Shown piece after piece: positions 9,361-16,578 of a stretch of 22,980 nt of DNA. A program made the translations under genes and the position numbers. The notes beneath the pieces were generated by a model. The model made no database searches and was not told the origin of the DNA. It saw only the letters and a program-made list of their open reading frames with translations. The stretch is from contig JASHRR010000041.1 of the NCBI GenBank assembly GCA_030037185.1, positions 1-22,980 of the forward strand. The letters are read 5' to 3'. How positions within the stretch are numbered: the first letter of the stretch is position 1; each line of letters begins with the position of its first letter. Source of the DNA: Xanthobacteraceae bacterium (lineage in GTDB: Bacteria; Pseudomonadota; Alphaproteobacteria; Rhizobiales; Xanthobacteraceae).

Positions 9361-9378
9361 GCCGGCGCGATCGCCGGC
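9361..9378 (-). terminator. GC-rich hairpin directly after hemA
   Basis: GCCGGCG (9361-9367) and CGCCGGC (9372-9378) form a perfect 7-bp stem with a 4-base CGAT loop, starting at the base after the hemA stop codon. No T-run follows on either strand, so it may protect or define the 3' end of the hemA message rather than be a standard terminator. The rest of the uvrB-hemA convergent spacer (9244-9360) shows nothing else. Confidence 0.35.
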
Positions 9379-10608
9379 CTATTCGGCCGCAACCGCCCGC
9401 TTGGTGAGCGGCAGGCCAAGCCGCTCCCAGACATCGACCAGCGCCCCGGCAAGCCCGTCGATCAGCGCGTCGGTGTGGTAGGGCGACGGGGTGATGCGCA
9501 GCCGCTCGGTGCCCTTCGGGACAGTCGGGTAGTTGATCGGCTGAATGTAGATGCCGTGCTCCTCGAGCAGCAGGTCGCTCGCCGTCTTGCAGTTTTCCGG
9601 ATCGCCGACGAGGACCGGCACGATGTGGGTCTCGCTCGCGATCAGCGGCAGTCCGGCTGCCGCGAGCACGGCCTTGACCCGGCCGGCCCGATCCTGGTGG
9701 CGCTCGCGTTCCGAGTTCGACACCTTGAGATGGCGGATCGCAGCGGCCGCGGCGGCGCAGACGGGAGGCGGCAGCGCCGTTGTAAAGATGAAGCCGTGCG
9801 CATAGGAGCGAACCGCGTCGATCAAGGCCGCGCTCCCGGTGATGTATCCGCCAAGGCAGCCGAACGCCTTGGCGAGCGTGCCTTCGATGACATCGACCCG
9901 GTGCATGGTGCCGTCGCGCTCGCAGATGCCGCCGCCGCGCGGCCCGTACATGCCGACCGCATGCACCTCGTCGCAATAGGTCATCGCCCCGTAGCGCTCC
10001 GCAAGATCGCAGATGGCGCTGACCGGCGCGACGTCGCCGTCCATGGAATAAAGGCTCTCGAACACCACGAGCTTCGGCCGCGACGGGGCCGCCGCCTTGA
10101 GCAGCGCTTCCAGGTGACCGAGATCGTTGTGGCGGAAGATCACTTTCTCGCAACCCGACTGGCGCACGCCCTCGATCATGGAGTTGTGGTTGAAGGCATC
10201 CGAAATGATGAGGCAGCGCGGCATCAGCTTCGCCATGGTGGCAATGCCGGTCGCGTTCGAAATATACCCCGACGTGAAAACCAGCGCCGCCTCCTTGCGG
10301 TGCAATTCGGCAAGCTCGTGCTCCAATTCCACCAGCGGATGATTGGTGCCGGCAATATTACGGGTGCCGCCGGCGCCGGTGCCGGTCCGCCGAGCGGTGT
10401 CGACCATCGCCCCGATCACCGTCGGGTGCTGGCCCATGCCCAGATAGTCGTTGGAACACCAAACGACGACATCGCGCCGGCCCTGCGGGGAGTGCCATAT
10501 CGCATGGGGAAACCGCCCGGCCAGCCGTTCGAGATCCGCAAACACCCGGTAACGCCGTTCGTCGCGCAGCCGAGCCAGGGCGCCAGTAAAAAACGCTTCG
10601 TAGTCCAT
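9379..10608 (-). CDS. hemA: 5-aminolevulinate synthase
   Basis: ALAS condenses glycine and succinyl-CoA to 5-aminolevulinate with pyridoxal phosphate, the first step of tetrapyrrole synthesis by the Shemin (C4) route typical of alphaproteobacteria. The 409 residues match the family from [20 protein letters not shown] to the C-terminus. Seen are the glycine-rich block [21 protein letters not shown], the cofactor-binding [10 protein letters not shown], and [14 protein letters not shown] with the Schiff-base lysine at residue 247 (Lys248 in the Rhodobacter enzyme). The C-terminal acyl-CoA-site region [21 protein letters not shown] is also present. The ATG at 10608 follows a GGGGAG run about 11 bases upstream. 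It is more specific than the related KBL and BioF enzymes because of the RNIAGTNH and INYPTVP blocks. It faces uvrB and sits 332 bases downstream of the M24 gene, probably with its own promoter. Confidence 0.95.
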   Translation of the reverse strand: MDYEAFFTGALARLRDERRYRVFADLERLAGRFPHAIWHSPQGRRDVVVWCSNDYLGMGQHPTVIGAMVDTARRTGTGAGGTRNIAGTNHPLVELEHELAELHRKEAALVFTSGYISNATGIATMAKLMPRCLIISDAFNHNSMIEGVRQSGCEKVIFRHNDLGHLEALLKAAAPSRPKLVVFESLYSMDGDVAPVSAICDLAERYGAMTYCDEVHAVGMYGPRGGGICERDGTMHRVDVIEGTLAKAFGCLGGYITGSAALIDAVRSYAHGFIFTTALPPPVCAAAAAAIRHLKVSNSERERHQDRAGRVKAVLAAAGLPLIASETHIVPVLVGDPENCKTASDLLLEEHGIYIQPINYPTVPKGTERLRITPSPYHTDALIDGLAGALVDVWERLGLPLTKRAVAAE

Positions 10609-10647
10609 CGCTTTCGACTCCCCCCGCGCCCCCCACAGGGCATTTTG

Positions 10648-10665
10648 GTTCTATTGTTGTTCTAT
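10648..10665 (-). repeat. Direct repeat ATAGAAC upstream of hemA
   Basis: On the minus strand ATAGAAC occurs at 10659-10665 and again at 10648-10654. The copies are 11 bases apart, about one helical turn, so a protein could contact both on one face. They lie roughly 40-55 bases before the hemA ATG. No known regulator site was recognised. Confidence 0.25.
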
Positions 10666-10678
10666 CCTCTTTGGCTTA

Positions 10679-10708
10679 TTCTTAGAGGGGTTCCAGGCTG
10701 TTTGTCGA
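10679..10708 (-). promoter_or_regulatory. Weak candidate hemA promoter
   Basis: On the minus strand TCGACA (10703-10708, 5/6 match to a -35) is followed after 18 bases by TAAGAA (10679-10684, only 3/6 to a -10). Transcription would start near 10672 and run through the ATAGAAC repeats into hemA. The poor -10 keeps this tentative. Confidence 0.25.
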
Positions 10709-10940
10709 GGCGATAAATGCGGGAGCGGCCATGCGCCGCCATCGGACGGAACTTTGGCCATAAAGCGAGGCCGCTTGGCAGAGCGATCCGCGGCCGTGCC
10801 CGGCAAGTGCCACCACTGCGGCTCCGGCTCTGCTGCCGAGTGTCGCACCCGACAGTCTGTGGTGGCGGCAACCTTGGTGGTCGCCCATTCAAAAAAGCGC
10901 GCGGGTGAGCCGGGTCGCCGCCAGCTCGGTGGACAGCGCC

Positions 10941-12239
10941 TCACACCACCGCCAGCTCCCACGGAAAAGCGTCCACACATTCATGGCCGGTCTCGGTGAT
11001 GATGAATGTGTGGCCGAGGAAGATGCCGAAAGTTCCGTCCGCGGCGATCGGGTTCGGCTCGGCCATGAATACCATGCCGGGACGGAACACTCGTTCGAAC
11101 GCCTCGCTATCAACGCCGTCGGTGAACACGTGCGGCCGGTCGGTGACGAGATCGATGCCGTGGGCATGGATCGGTCGCGACTGCACGCCCTTCTCGCGGA
11201 AGAATTTTCCCGCCGTGCGGATCGCCTCGAGCGGATTGCCAGGCCTGATCTCGGCCGCCATCTTCTGGAAGGCCGGCAAGGTAATGTCCTCCCAGAATCG
11301 CCTGACCATATCGGTCGGTGTACCGAGGCAGACGGGCGAGCCGATCTGTGCCGTGTAGCCGCGATAGCCGGCCGCGAGTTCCATGATGATGATGTCGCCA
11401 CTGGCGAGCTGGCGGCCGGAGGGGCGCGGGTTGCCGAACACCATGGCGGGGTTCCTCATCGGCGTTGAGCCGATGATGAGGAAATCGATGTCGCCGCCGC
11501 CCTCCAGGATGGCGGCGCCCGCGGCGGCACGCAGCTCGAATTCGCTGACGCCGGGCTTCGCCCGCGCCATGATGGCGCGCATCGCATTCTCGCACAGCTT
11601 GCCGGCGGTGCGCACGCAGGTGAGCTCCTCGGCGCTGTGCACCGAGAGCAACTCATGGATGAAGCCAACGGTGAACACCAGTTCCGCCGCCGGCAGCCGC
11701 TTGCGGAGCGTCTCGTACTGGTTGACCGGCAGGTAATCCCGGTGACGCGGATCGATCTCCAGAAGCCCGATGCGGCCGCGCTCCAGGCCGAGTTCAGCGA
11801 TGCGGTCGGCAATCACCTCGGCAAACCGGCCGCCGCGGCTGCCCCGCACGTCGGCAAGCGCCGCCGCGGTCTCGCGGCGCACCGCTTCCGCATGGGTGCC
11901 GCCCATTGAATATACCAGGGTCGGCTCGCCTTCGAGCGGCACCACGACGTAGCAGGCGAGCGCGTGCCATTCCCAATGACCGGTGAGCCACAACATGCCG
12001 CCGCCAAAGCTCCAGTGGCTCGGGCCGCCCGGGACGATGACGGCGTCAAGCCTGTGCTCGCGCATCTTGGTGCGCAGCGCCGCGTAGCGGCGGGCGTATT
12101 CGGCGGCAGAGAACTGCTGGTAGACCGCGTCGCGATAGTACGGGGTGCCTCGCATGGTGTTGAAGTGCGGTCCTTCGTCGAGCCGTGTGCGCAGCTCCTC
12201 CCACGGCAGAAACGTGCGGCGCGGCTTGGTCTCGTTCAT
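10941..12239 (-). CDS. M24-fold (Xaa-Pro peptidase/creatinase-like) protein with degenerate metal site
   Basis: The 432 residues have the two-domain layout of the M24 family: a creatinase-type N-terminal domain (about 45-195, with AAEYARRYAALRTKMREHRLDAVIV) and a pita-bread C-terminal domain from about 205 (SAEELTCVRTAGKLCENAM). Of the five metal ligands of M24 peptidases, the two aspartates are replaced by Glu287 and Gln298 in IIMELAAGYRGYTAQIGSP. His360 (HAHGIDL) and Glu394 (PGMVFMAEP) are kept. The last glutamate before ITETG is lost (FLGHTFIITETG). The enzyme therefore may not be a metallo-aminopeptidase. Creatinase and ectoine hydrolase are family members acting on small non-peptide C-N bonds. 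It is the last gene of the ABC cluster, which suggests it processes the imported compound. The start at 12239 has GGGGA a few bases upstream. Confidence 0.8.
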   Translation of the reverse strand: MNETKPRRTFLPWEELRTRLDEGPHFNTMRGTPYYRDAVYQQFSAAEYARRYAALRTKMREHRLDAVIVPGGPSHWSFGGGMLWLTGHWEWHALACYVVVPLEGEPTLVYSMGGTHAEAVRRETAAALADVRGSRGGRFAEVIADRIAELGLERGRIGLLEIDPRHRDYLPVNQYETLRKRLPAAELVFTVGFIHELLSVHSAEELTCVRTAGKLCENAMRAIMARAKPGVSEFELRAAAGAAILEGGGDIDFLIIGSTPMRNPAMVFGNPRPSGRQLASGDIIIMELAAGYRGYTAQIGSPVCLGTPTDMVRRFWEDITLPAFQKMAAEIRPGNPLEAIRTAGKFFREKGVQSRPIHAHGIDLVTDRPHVFTDGVDSEAFERVFRPGMVFMAEPNPIAADGTFGIFLGHTFIITETGHECVDAFPWELAVV

Positions 12240-12295
12240 ATGCGGTCCCCATCGTTAGAATTAGAGCCCCAGGCGCACCGCCGTCTCGAAGGAAT

Positions 12296-12319
12296 GGCCG
12301 CGGCACCTCGCCCGTGGCC
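12296..12319 (-). promoter_or_regulatory. Hairpin in the leader of the M24 gene
   Basis: GGCCGCGG (12296-12303) pairs with CCGTGGCC (12312-12319) over 8 bp with one G-T pair and an 8-base loop. It lies 57 bases upstream of the M24 ATG, after the terminator-like element behind the binding-protein gene. It could attenuate or stabilise the M24 message. There is no direct evidence for either. Confidence 0.25.
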
Positions 12320-12325
12320 GTCCTT

Positions 12326-12348
12326 AAAAGACGCCCGCTGGCACGGGC
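12326..12348 (-). terminator. Candidate intrinsic terminator between binding protein 1 and the M24 gene
   Basis: On the minus strand GCCCG (12344-12348) and CGGGC (12333-12337) form a 5-bp GC stem with a 6-base loop, followed by GTCTTTT ending at 12326. It lies 60 bases past the stop of the upstream binding-protein gene. A stem this short would probably allow read-through and so reduce rather than block M24 expression. Confidence 0.4.
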
Positions 12349-12407
12349 CCCTCAGGACAAGGTTGCGGGATGACATCGGACTGCGCAGGAGCGTAACTTG
12401 GTTCCTG

Positions 12408-13439
12408 CTAATCCTTGCATCCGTTGATCGCGACAGGGCCGCCGAGCGAGGCGACCGCCTCCTCGGCGAGCTGGTGGTCGGCGATCTGATCGAAGGTCAG
12501 CTTCTTGTCGGCCGGGATGTCGCCGATATCGATATTGTTCTGGTGCGTCCACTCGGTGCGTTCGCGCACGAACCCCGTATTGACCGACAGGATGCAGTTC
12601 TTCGTTAAAACCCCGATGGCGAACTCGACCGCCTCCTGCGGCTTCTGCGTCGCCGCCACGATCGCCGGAATGGCCTTGGCGGGGTCACGGTAGATGGTGC
12701 GGTTAGCCTCGATCATCGCCGCGATGACGTCGCGCAGCAGGTCATGATCCTTGGCGATCAGCGCATCAGAGGCGCCATACGCGTTGAAACTATATTTCGG
12801 CCACAGGTCCGATACCGTGATCAGCACATGGGCCCCGGGTTTGCGCTGCTGGACAAGGTGAAGATCCTCCGGGTGCAGCGCGACGGCGTCGATCTGGCCC
12901 GCCACGAAGCCCGGCAGCCGCCCCGCCGTCCCTTGGGAGATGAACTGGACGTCGTCCGCGGTCAAACCGGCAAGGCGCAGCACTTCGCGGCCGACCAGCC
13001 AGTTGAAACCGCCGACGCCGCCCGCAGCGGAAAGCCGCCTGCCCTTGAGGTCCGCCGGGGCCTTGATGTCGGCGCTGACCACATAGGCCTGGGGCGGCCG
13101 AGGCGCGAGACCCCAGATCTGCTTGGCCTTGAGGCCCTGCGCAATAGCGGTGTCCGGCAGGGTCGAAATGGCTGTCCCCTGCCCGACGGCGGTGACCGAC
13201 GTTCCGGCAAGCCCGCCGTCAAACTGGATAATGTTGGCGTCGATGCAGCGCTTGGCGAACAAGCCGAGCGCCTTGGCGATATAGGGCGCGGTATGCACCA
13301 CGTTGGGTGGCGCCACCGCGACACCGACATTGATCTTTCGCAGCGGCCCACTGCAGGTTTGCCCGAAAGCGGGCGAGACGATGAGCGCGCCGAGCAGCAA
13401 CGCGGCGGCCCCTGTGATGGCTTGCGGGTGCATCGGCAT
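12408..13439 (-). CDS. ABC transporter substrate-binding protein 1, NMT1/SsuA-like, four-cysteine type
   Basis: This 343-residue periplasmic binding protein belongs to the NMT1/THI5/SsuA-like group, which delivers small organic ligands to TauBC/SsuBC-type importers. A signal peptide is clear: a hydrophobic core AAALLLGALIVSPAFG with likely cleavage near residue 26. The mature part begins with the first strand KINVGVAVAPPNVVHTAPYIAKALGLF and has the hinge region LKGRRLSAAGG. Cysteines at 29, 65, 282 and 341 match those of the neighbouring paralogue in position and suggest two disulfides. ATG 13439 is chosen because AGGGGAG lies 9 bases upstream and it places the signal peptide at the N-terminus. 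ATG 13433 is an alternative. The protein resembles its neighbour in over half its positions by eye, so the pair arose by tandem duplication. The ligand is unknown. Confidence 0.87.
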   Translation of the reverse strand: MPMHPQAITGAAALLLGALIVSPAFGQTCSGPLRKINVGVAVAPPNVVHTAPYIAKALGLFAKRCIDANIIQFDGGLAGTSVTAVGQGTAISTLPDTAIAQGLKAKQIWGLAPRPPQAYVVSADIKAPADLKGRRLSAAGGVGGFNWLVGREVLRLAGLTADDVQFISQGTAGRLPGFVAGQIDAVALHPEDLHLVQQRKPGAHVLITVSDLWPKYSFNAYGASDALIAKDHDLLRDVIAAMIEANRTIYRDPAKAIPAIVAATQKPQEAVEFAIGVLTKNCILSVNTGFVRERTEWTHQNNIDIGDIPADKKLTFDQIADHQLAEEAVASLGGPVAINGCKD

Positions 13440-13574
13440 TGGGCGGCTCTCCCCTGTGGTCTGTATTTGCAACAGCTTTCGCACGCCTGTGCGGGCGAAA
13501 TGAAGACGGCGCGTGGCCACACCGGCGTCGGGCCGGGCCGAAATCCGCAGGCACCGCCGGCGAAATCCTCACCG

Positions 13575-13595
13575 GCATTTCGCTTCGCTCAATGC
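13575..13595. repeat. GCGAAGC-type palindromic repeat, single copy
   Basis: On the minus strand this 21-base unit reads GCATT-GAGCGAAGCGA-AATGC. The outer 5 bp pair perfectly, two G/A mismatches follow, and the centre is GCGAAGC, known as an exceptionally stable DNA mini-hairpin. The same plan, with GGTT/AACC ends, recurs at 17512-17607. The changed outer bases remain paired (GCATT/AATGC instead of GGGTT/AACCC), suggesting selection for the fold. It lies 21 bases beyond the stop of binding protein 2, between the two binding-protein genes. A second overlapping stem pairs GCGAAAT (13560-13566) with ATTTCGC (13577-13583). Confidence 0.55.
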
Positions 13596-13615
13596 GGCCT
13601 GGTTTGGCGGACACC

Positions 13616-14662
13616 TCACAACGAGCACCCCGCGATTGCGGCCCGCCCGCCTGCGGCTGCGACGCCGTCGGCGGCGATCTGCTTGTCGAACACCTGATCG
13701 ACCGAGGGCTTCTTGTCGGGGTCCATGTCGCCCGCAGCCGCGTCGTGATCGATCGTCCATTGGGTGCGTTGCGGGTCGAAACCCTCATTAACCGACCAGA
13801 TGCAGGCCTTGGTCATCGTCTCCCACGCATATTCCACCGCTTCGCGCGGTTTCTGCGTCATCGTGACCATGATCGGGATCACCTTGTCCTTGTCGCGGTA
13901 GATGGTGCGATTGGCTTCCACCATGGCGGCGACGAAATCGACCACGAAGGCGCGGTCCCTGGCGATCACGTCGGTGGCGATCCCATAGGCATTGAAGGCG
14001 TAGAGCGGCATGAGATCCGCAACCGGGCTGAGTATTCTCAGGCCGGGCTTCTGCTTGATAGCGAGAAACGCGTCTTCCGGATGCAGCGCCACCGCGTCGA
14101 TCTGGCCGGCCACCAATCCGGCCAGCCGTCCGGCGGTGCCCTGCGAGATGAATTGCGCATCATCGACGGTGAGGCCCGCTTTACTCAGCGCCTCGCGGCC
14201 GATGCGCCAGTTGAAGCTGCCCACTCCGCCGCCGGCGGCGGAGAGCCGTTTGCCCTTGAGGTCTGCAAACGTCTTTATGGCTTCCGACACCAGGTAGGCC
14301 TGCGGGGCCTTCGGAGCCATGCCCCACACCTGCTTGACCTTCATGCCGCGGCCGATCTGGTAATCGTTAACGGTTGCGAAGGTGTTGCCCTGAGACAGCG
14401 CCACCGCGGCCGCCGGCGACGAGCCGCCGTCGAACTGGATGACATTGGCGTCAATGCAATGTTTGGCGAAAAGGCCGAGCTCTTTGGCGACATAGACAGC
14501 CGTGTGAACCACATTGGGCGGCGAGACCGAGACCCCGACATTGATCTTTCGCATCGGCCCGGCGCAGCCGGCATTCTGGGCGGCCGCCGGGACGGTAAAG
14601 ACGCCCAGCGATGCAAGTGCAATGGCAGCGCCCGACAAGGCGCCTGTGAGATTATTCAGCAT
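13616..14662 (-). CDS. ABC transporter substrate-binding protein 2, NMT1/SsuA-like, four-cysteine type
   Basis: This 348-residue paralogue of the next gene downstream has a signal peptide (hydrophobic core about residues 8-24, likely cleavage after AAA near residue 28). The mature sequence opens CAGPMRKINVGVSVSPPNVVHTAVYVAKELGLFAK, nearly the same as its neighbour. Cysteines 33, 69, 287 and 346 keep exactly the spacing of the partner (36 and 59 residues within the two pairs). Shared blocks include FISQGTAGRL, VAGQIDAVALHPED and EANRTIYRD. Positions near the expected ligand cleft, such as the stretch after FDGG, differ, so the two may prefer different ligands. ATG 14662 is chosen for its GAGGAG site 6 bases upstream, and the longer in-frame extension to 14749 is arginine-rich and unlikely. 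It follows the permease gene by 201 bases in the same cluster. Confidence 0.87.
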   Translation of the reverse strand: MLNNLTGALSGAAIALASLGVFTVPAAAQNAGCAGPMRKINVGVSVSPPNVVHTAVYVAKELGLFAKHCIDANVIQFDGGSSPAAAVALSQGNTFATVNDYQIGRGMKVKQVWGMAPKAPQAYLVSEAIKTFADLKGKRLSAAGGGVGSFNWRIGREALSKAGLTVDDAQFISQGTAGRLAGLVAGQIDAVALHPEDAFLAIKQKPGLRILSPVADLMPLYAFNAYGIATDVIARDRAFVVDFVAAMVEANRTIYRDKDKVIPIMVTMTQKPREAVEYAWETMTKACIWSVNEGFDPQRTQWTIDHDAAAGDMDPDKKPSVDQVFDKQIAADGVAAAGGRAAIAGCSL

Positions 14663-14668
14663 CGGACG

Positions 14669-14674
14669 CTCCTC
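14669..14674 (-). promoter_or_regulatory. Ribosome binding site that fixes the binding protein 2 start
   Basis: GAGGAG on the minus strand lies 6 bases before ATG 14662 and so favours the 348-residue form, which starts directly with a signal peptide. Confidence 0.6.
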
Positions 14675-14786
14675 GCCAGTGTTTGATCTTAACTGAGGCG
14701 CAGGGCCGCCAAAGCCGCGTCGGCGCCGCGCGCGCCCCAAGCCTCTCATGCCCTTTGCCCGCGCTGTCCATCCTCGCCGTCCGGCA

Positions 14787-14804
14787 GCGCCGGCAAAGCC
14801 GCGC
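14787..14804 (-). terminator. Small hairpin in the permease-binding protein spacer
   Basis: GCGC plus GGC (14787-14790, 14792-14794) pairs with GCCGCGC (14798-14804) around an AAA loop, with one bulged C. It lies about 60 bases past the permease stop and has no T-run. It may partly separate the binding-protein message from the ATPase-permease message. The remaining bases of 14663-14863 hold no gene, only a poor promoter-like TTGGCG/TAAGAT pair with a 15-base spacer. Confidence 0.25.
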
Positions 14805-14863
14805 CGGGTGTGAGGTCACAGGCCGCAGCCGGCGACTTTGAACGCCCTGCGGGGCCAGGCAGT

Positions 14864-15766
14864 TTAATCCCCCTGGGCGGCCGCCGTCCATGGCGCCACC
14901 TTGATCTCCAGCACGCGCAGCAGCGCCGTCAGCGTGACGCCGAGGATGCCGAGCGTGACGATCGGCACGAACATCTTGTCGACCTGGTAGGTCGAGGCGG
15001 TCCGCACGATCAAATAGCCGATGCCCGAAATCGCCGTGTAGAGATCAGCGAGCACCATGCCGATCAGCCCGCGGCCGACCGCAAGCCGCAAGCCGGTGAC
15101 GATGAACGGCAGCGCGCCGGGCAGCACGATGTTGAGCCAGAGCTGGCGTTCGCTACAGCGGAAGGCGCGTCCGACCTCGACCAGGCGCGGATCGACATTC
15201 TTGACGCCCTGATAGGTATTGATGGTCATCGGGAAGAACGCGAACAGGAACAGGATGATCACCTTGGCGGTGGTCTCGAAGCCGGCCCACAGCACGATCA
15301 GCGGAACGAGCGCGACGCTCGGCGTCGAGTAAAGGAATGTGATGTAGACGCCGAGCGCCACGTCGAGCACCCAAAAGCGCGCCAGCAGCAGGCCGACGGC
15401 GACGCCGATAACCGCCGCGGAACTTAGCCCCAGCAGCAGCACCACGAGACTCGGCCACAGATAGTTCCATAACTCGCCGCTGCCGATCATGCCGACGGCG
15501 GCGACCGCGACCTTGCTCGGGGTGGTGAACAGCACCGGATCGATTTGGGCGCCGGCGATCTGCCAGACCGACAGCACCACGGCAAGCGAGCAGATGCGGA
15601 TCGTGATTTCCGCCAATTGGCGGCGCCGGCGCCGCCCGGCTGCGACCGCTTCAGCGCGCGCGCGATCCTCGCTGAGCCCGTCAGCACCCTCGCTGTCCTC
15701 CCCCGCCTGCGGCGCAGGATAGGCAGAACGCGCGATTGAAACGGAATCCCGCGCGTCGACGGTCAT
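14864..15766 (-). CDS. ABC transporter permease, TauC/SsuC (BPD_transp_1) family
   Basis: The 300 residues form the membrane subunit of an importer. A charged, probably cytoplasmic N-terminus (1-50, ending GRRRRRQ) precedes about six membrane segments (roughly 54-72, 103-128, 134-160, 167-183, 219-243 and 263-284). The ATPase-contacting EAA loop is VGRAFRCSERQLWLNIVLPGALPFIVTGLRLA (197-228, read as two blocks), which fits the SsuC/TauC/ThiX group. The ATG at 15766 is only 2 bases after the ATPase stop, and its ribosome site GAGGTGG lies inside the end of the ATPase gene. The two are therefore translationally coupled and form one transporter. The N-terminal tail is longer than in E. coli SsuC. 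Confidence 0.92.
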   Translation of the reverse strand: MTVDARDSVSIARSAYPAPQAGEDSEGADGLSEDRARAEAVAAGRRRRRQLAEITIRICSLAVVLSVWQIAGAQIDPVLFTTPSKVAVAAVGMIGSGELWNYLWPSLVVLLLGLSSAAVIGVAVGLLLARFWVLDVALGVYITFLYSTPSVALVPLIVLWAGFETTAKVIILFLFAFFPMTINTYQGVKNVDPRLVEVGRAFRCSERQLWLNIVLPGALPFIVTGLRLAVGRGLIGMVLADLYTAISGIGYLIVRTASTYQVDKMFVPIVTLGILGVTLTALLRVLEIKVAPWTAAAQGD

Positions 15767-15768
15767 GG

Positions 15769-16578
15769 TCAGGCCACCTCGGTCGTGACGAGCCGCGGAC
15801 GCGCCGTATGCAATTGCCGCCAGATGTGGGCGCGCAGTTCGGCAAATCGCGGATCGGCGCGCACAGCTTCGACGTCGCGCGGACGCCCGAACGGAAGCTC
15901 CAGCACCTCCTTGATGCGCCCGGGCCGCGCGGTCATTACCGCGACGCGATCGCCGAGGAGGATCGCCTCGTCGATCGAATGGGTGATAAACACCATCGTC
16001 TTGCGCTCGTCAGGCCGCTGCATGAGCTGCATGAGTTCATCCTGAAGGATCTCGCGCGTCTGGGCGTCGAGCGCCGCGAACGGTTCGTCCATCAGCAGGA
16101 TCGAAGGATTGACGGCAAGCGCGCGGACGAGGCCGACGCGCTGTTGCATGCCGCCCGATAGCTGATACGGATACTGCTTCTCGAAGCCGGTGAGGCCGAC
16201 GAGGTCGAGATAGTGGCGCACCCGCTCATCGATTTGGGATGATGGCGCACGCGCCATCGCGAGCCCGAACGCCGCGTTCTGAAAAACGGTCTTCCACGGC
16301 AGCAGCCCGAAGTGCTGGAACACCATGGCAACGCCGGCGGGCGGTCCGGCGACCCTGTTGCCGAACACCACGAGCTCGCCGGCGCTGAGATCGGTAAGAC
16401 CCGCAATGCAACGCAAGAACGTCGTCTTGCCGCACCCGCTTGGCCCGACGATGCAAAGGATCTCCTGATGGCGAACCTCGAGCGTGAGCTGGCGGAACGC
16501 CACCACCGCGCCGTCCAGAAACAGCTTGCTGGCCGCGCGCGCGCCGATCGCGATCTTGGCATTCCCTGCGGGCGCCAT
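15769..16578 (-). CDS. ABC transporter ATP-binding protein, TauB/SsuB family
   Basis: This 269-residue cytoplasmic ATPase drives the importer. All nucleotide-binding elements are intact: Walker A GPSGCGKT (45-52), Q-loop glutamine 88 in MVFQHFGLLPW, signature LSGGMQQR (140-147), Walker B LLMDE (161-165), the D-loop ALDAQ and switch histidine 200 in VFITHS. The GLLPW after the Q-loop and the length fit the nitrate/sulfonate/taurine importer group. It is the first gene of the minus-strand cluster (ATPase, permease, binding protein 2, binding protein 1, M24 protein). GGGAGG lies about 10 bases before the ATG. I could not find a convincing promoter in 16579-16779, which contains no other gene. 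Confidence 0.93.
   Translation of the reverse strand: MAPAGNAKIAIGARAASKLFLDGAVVAFRQLTLEVRHQEILCIVGPSGCGKTTFLRCIAGLTDLSAGELVVFGNRVAGPPAGVAMVFQHFGLLPWKTVFQNAAFGLAMARAPSSQIDERVRHYLDLVGLTGFEKQYPYQLSGGMQQRVGLVRALAVNPSILLMDEPFAALDAQTREILQDELMQLMQRPDERKTMVFITHSIDEAILLGDRVAVMTARPGRIKEVLELPFGRPRDVEAVRADPRFAELRAHIWRQLHTARPRLVTTEVA

Larger units (their letters stand above)
10609..10940. other. Intergenic region between hemA and the M24 gene
   Basis: The 332 bases hold no credible gene. On the minus strand an A/T-richer patch at about 10640-10685 stands out and contains a 7-base direct repeat and a weak promoter-like pair. Just beyond the M24 stop, GCGC is followed by six T on the minus strand (10891-10900). 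I found only 4-bp stems before it, so it is at best a weak terminator. Confidence 0.4.

Noticed and set aside
10885..10940. Six T on the minus strand after the M24 gene as an intrinsic terminator
   Set aside because: Only 4-bp stems could be drawn before the T-run, so it is noted but not called.
10651..10980. A 109-codon minus-strand frame starting MCGRF and containing FFEW, which recalls the SRAP/YedK family
   Set aside because: It begins inside the M24 coding sequence in another frame and lacks the remaining SRAP core, so the catalytic-looking MCGR start is coincidence.
13640..14686. A plus-strand frame of over 400 codons antisense to binding protein 2
   Set aside because: The minus-strand protein has a signal peptide, a ribosome site and a close paralogue next door. 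The plus-strand product has none of these.
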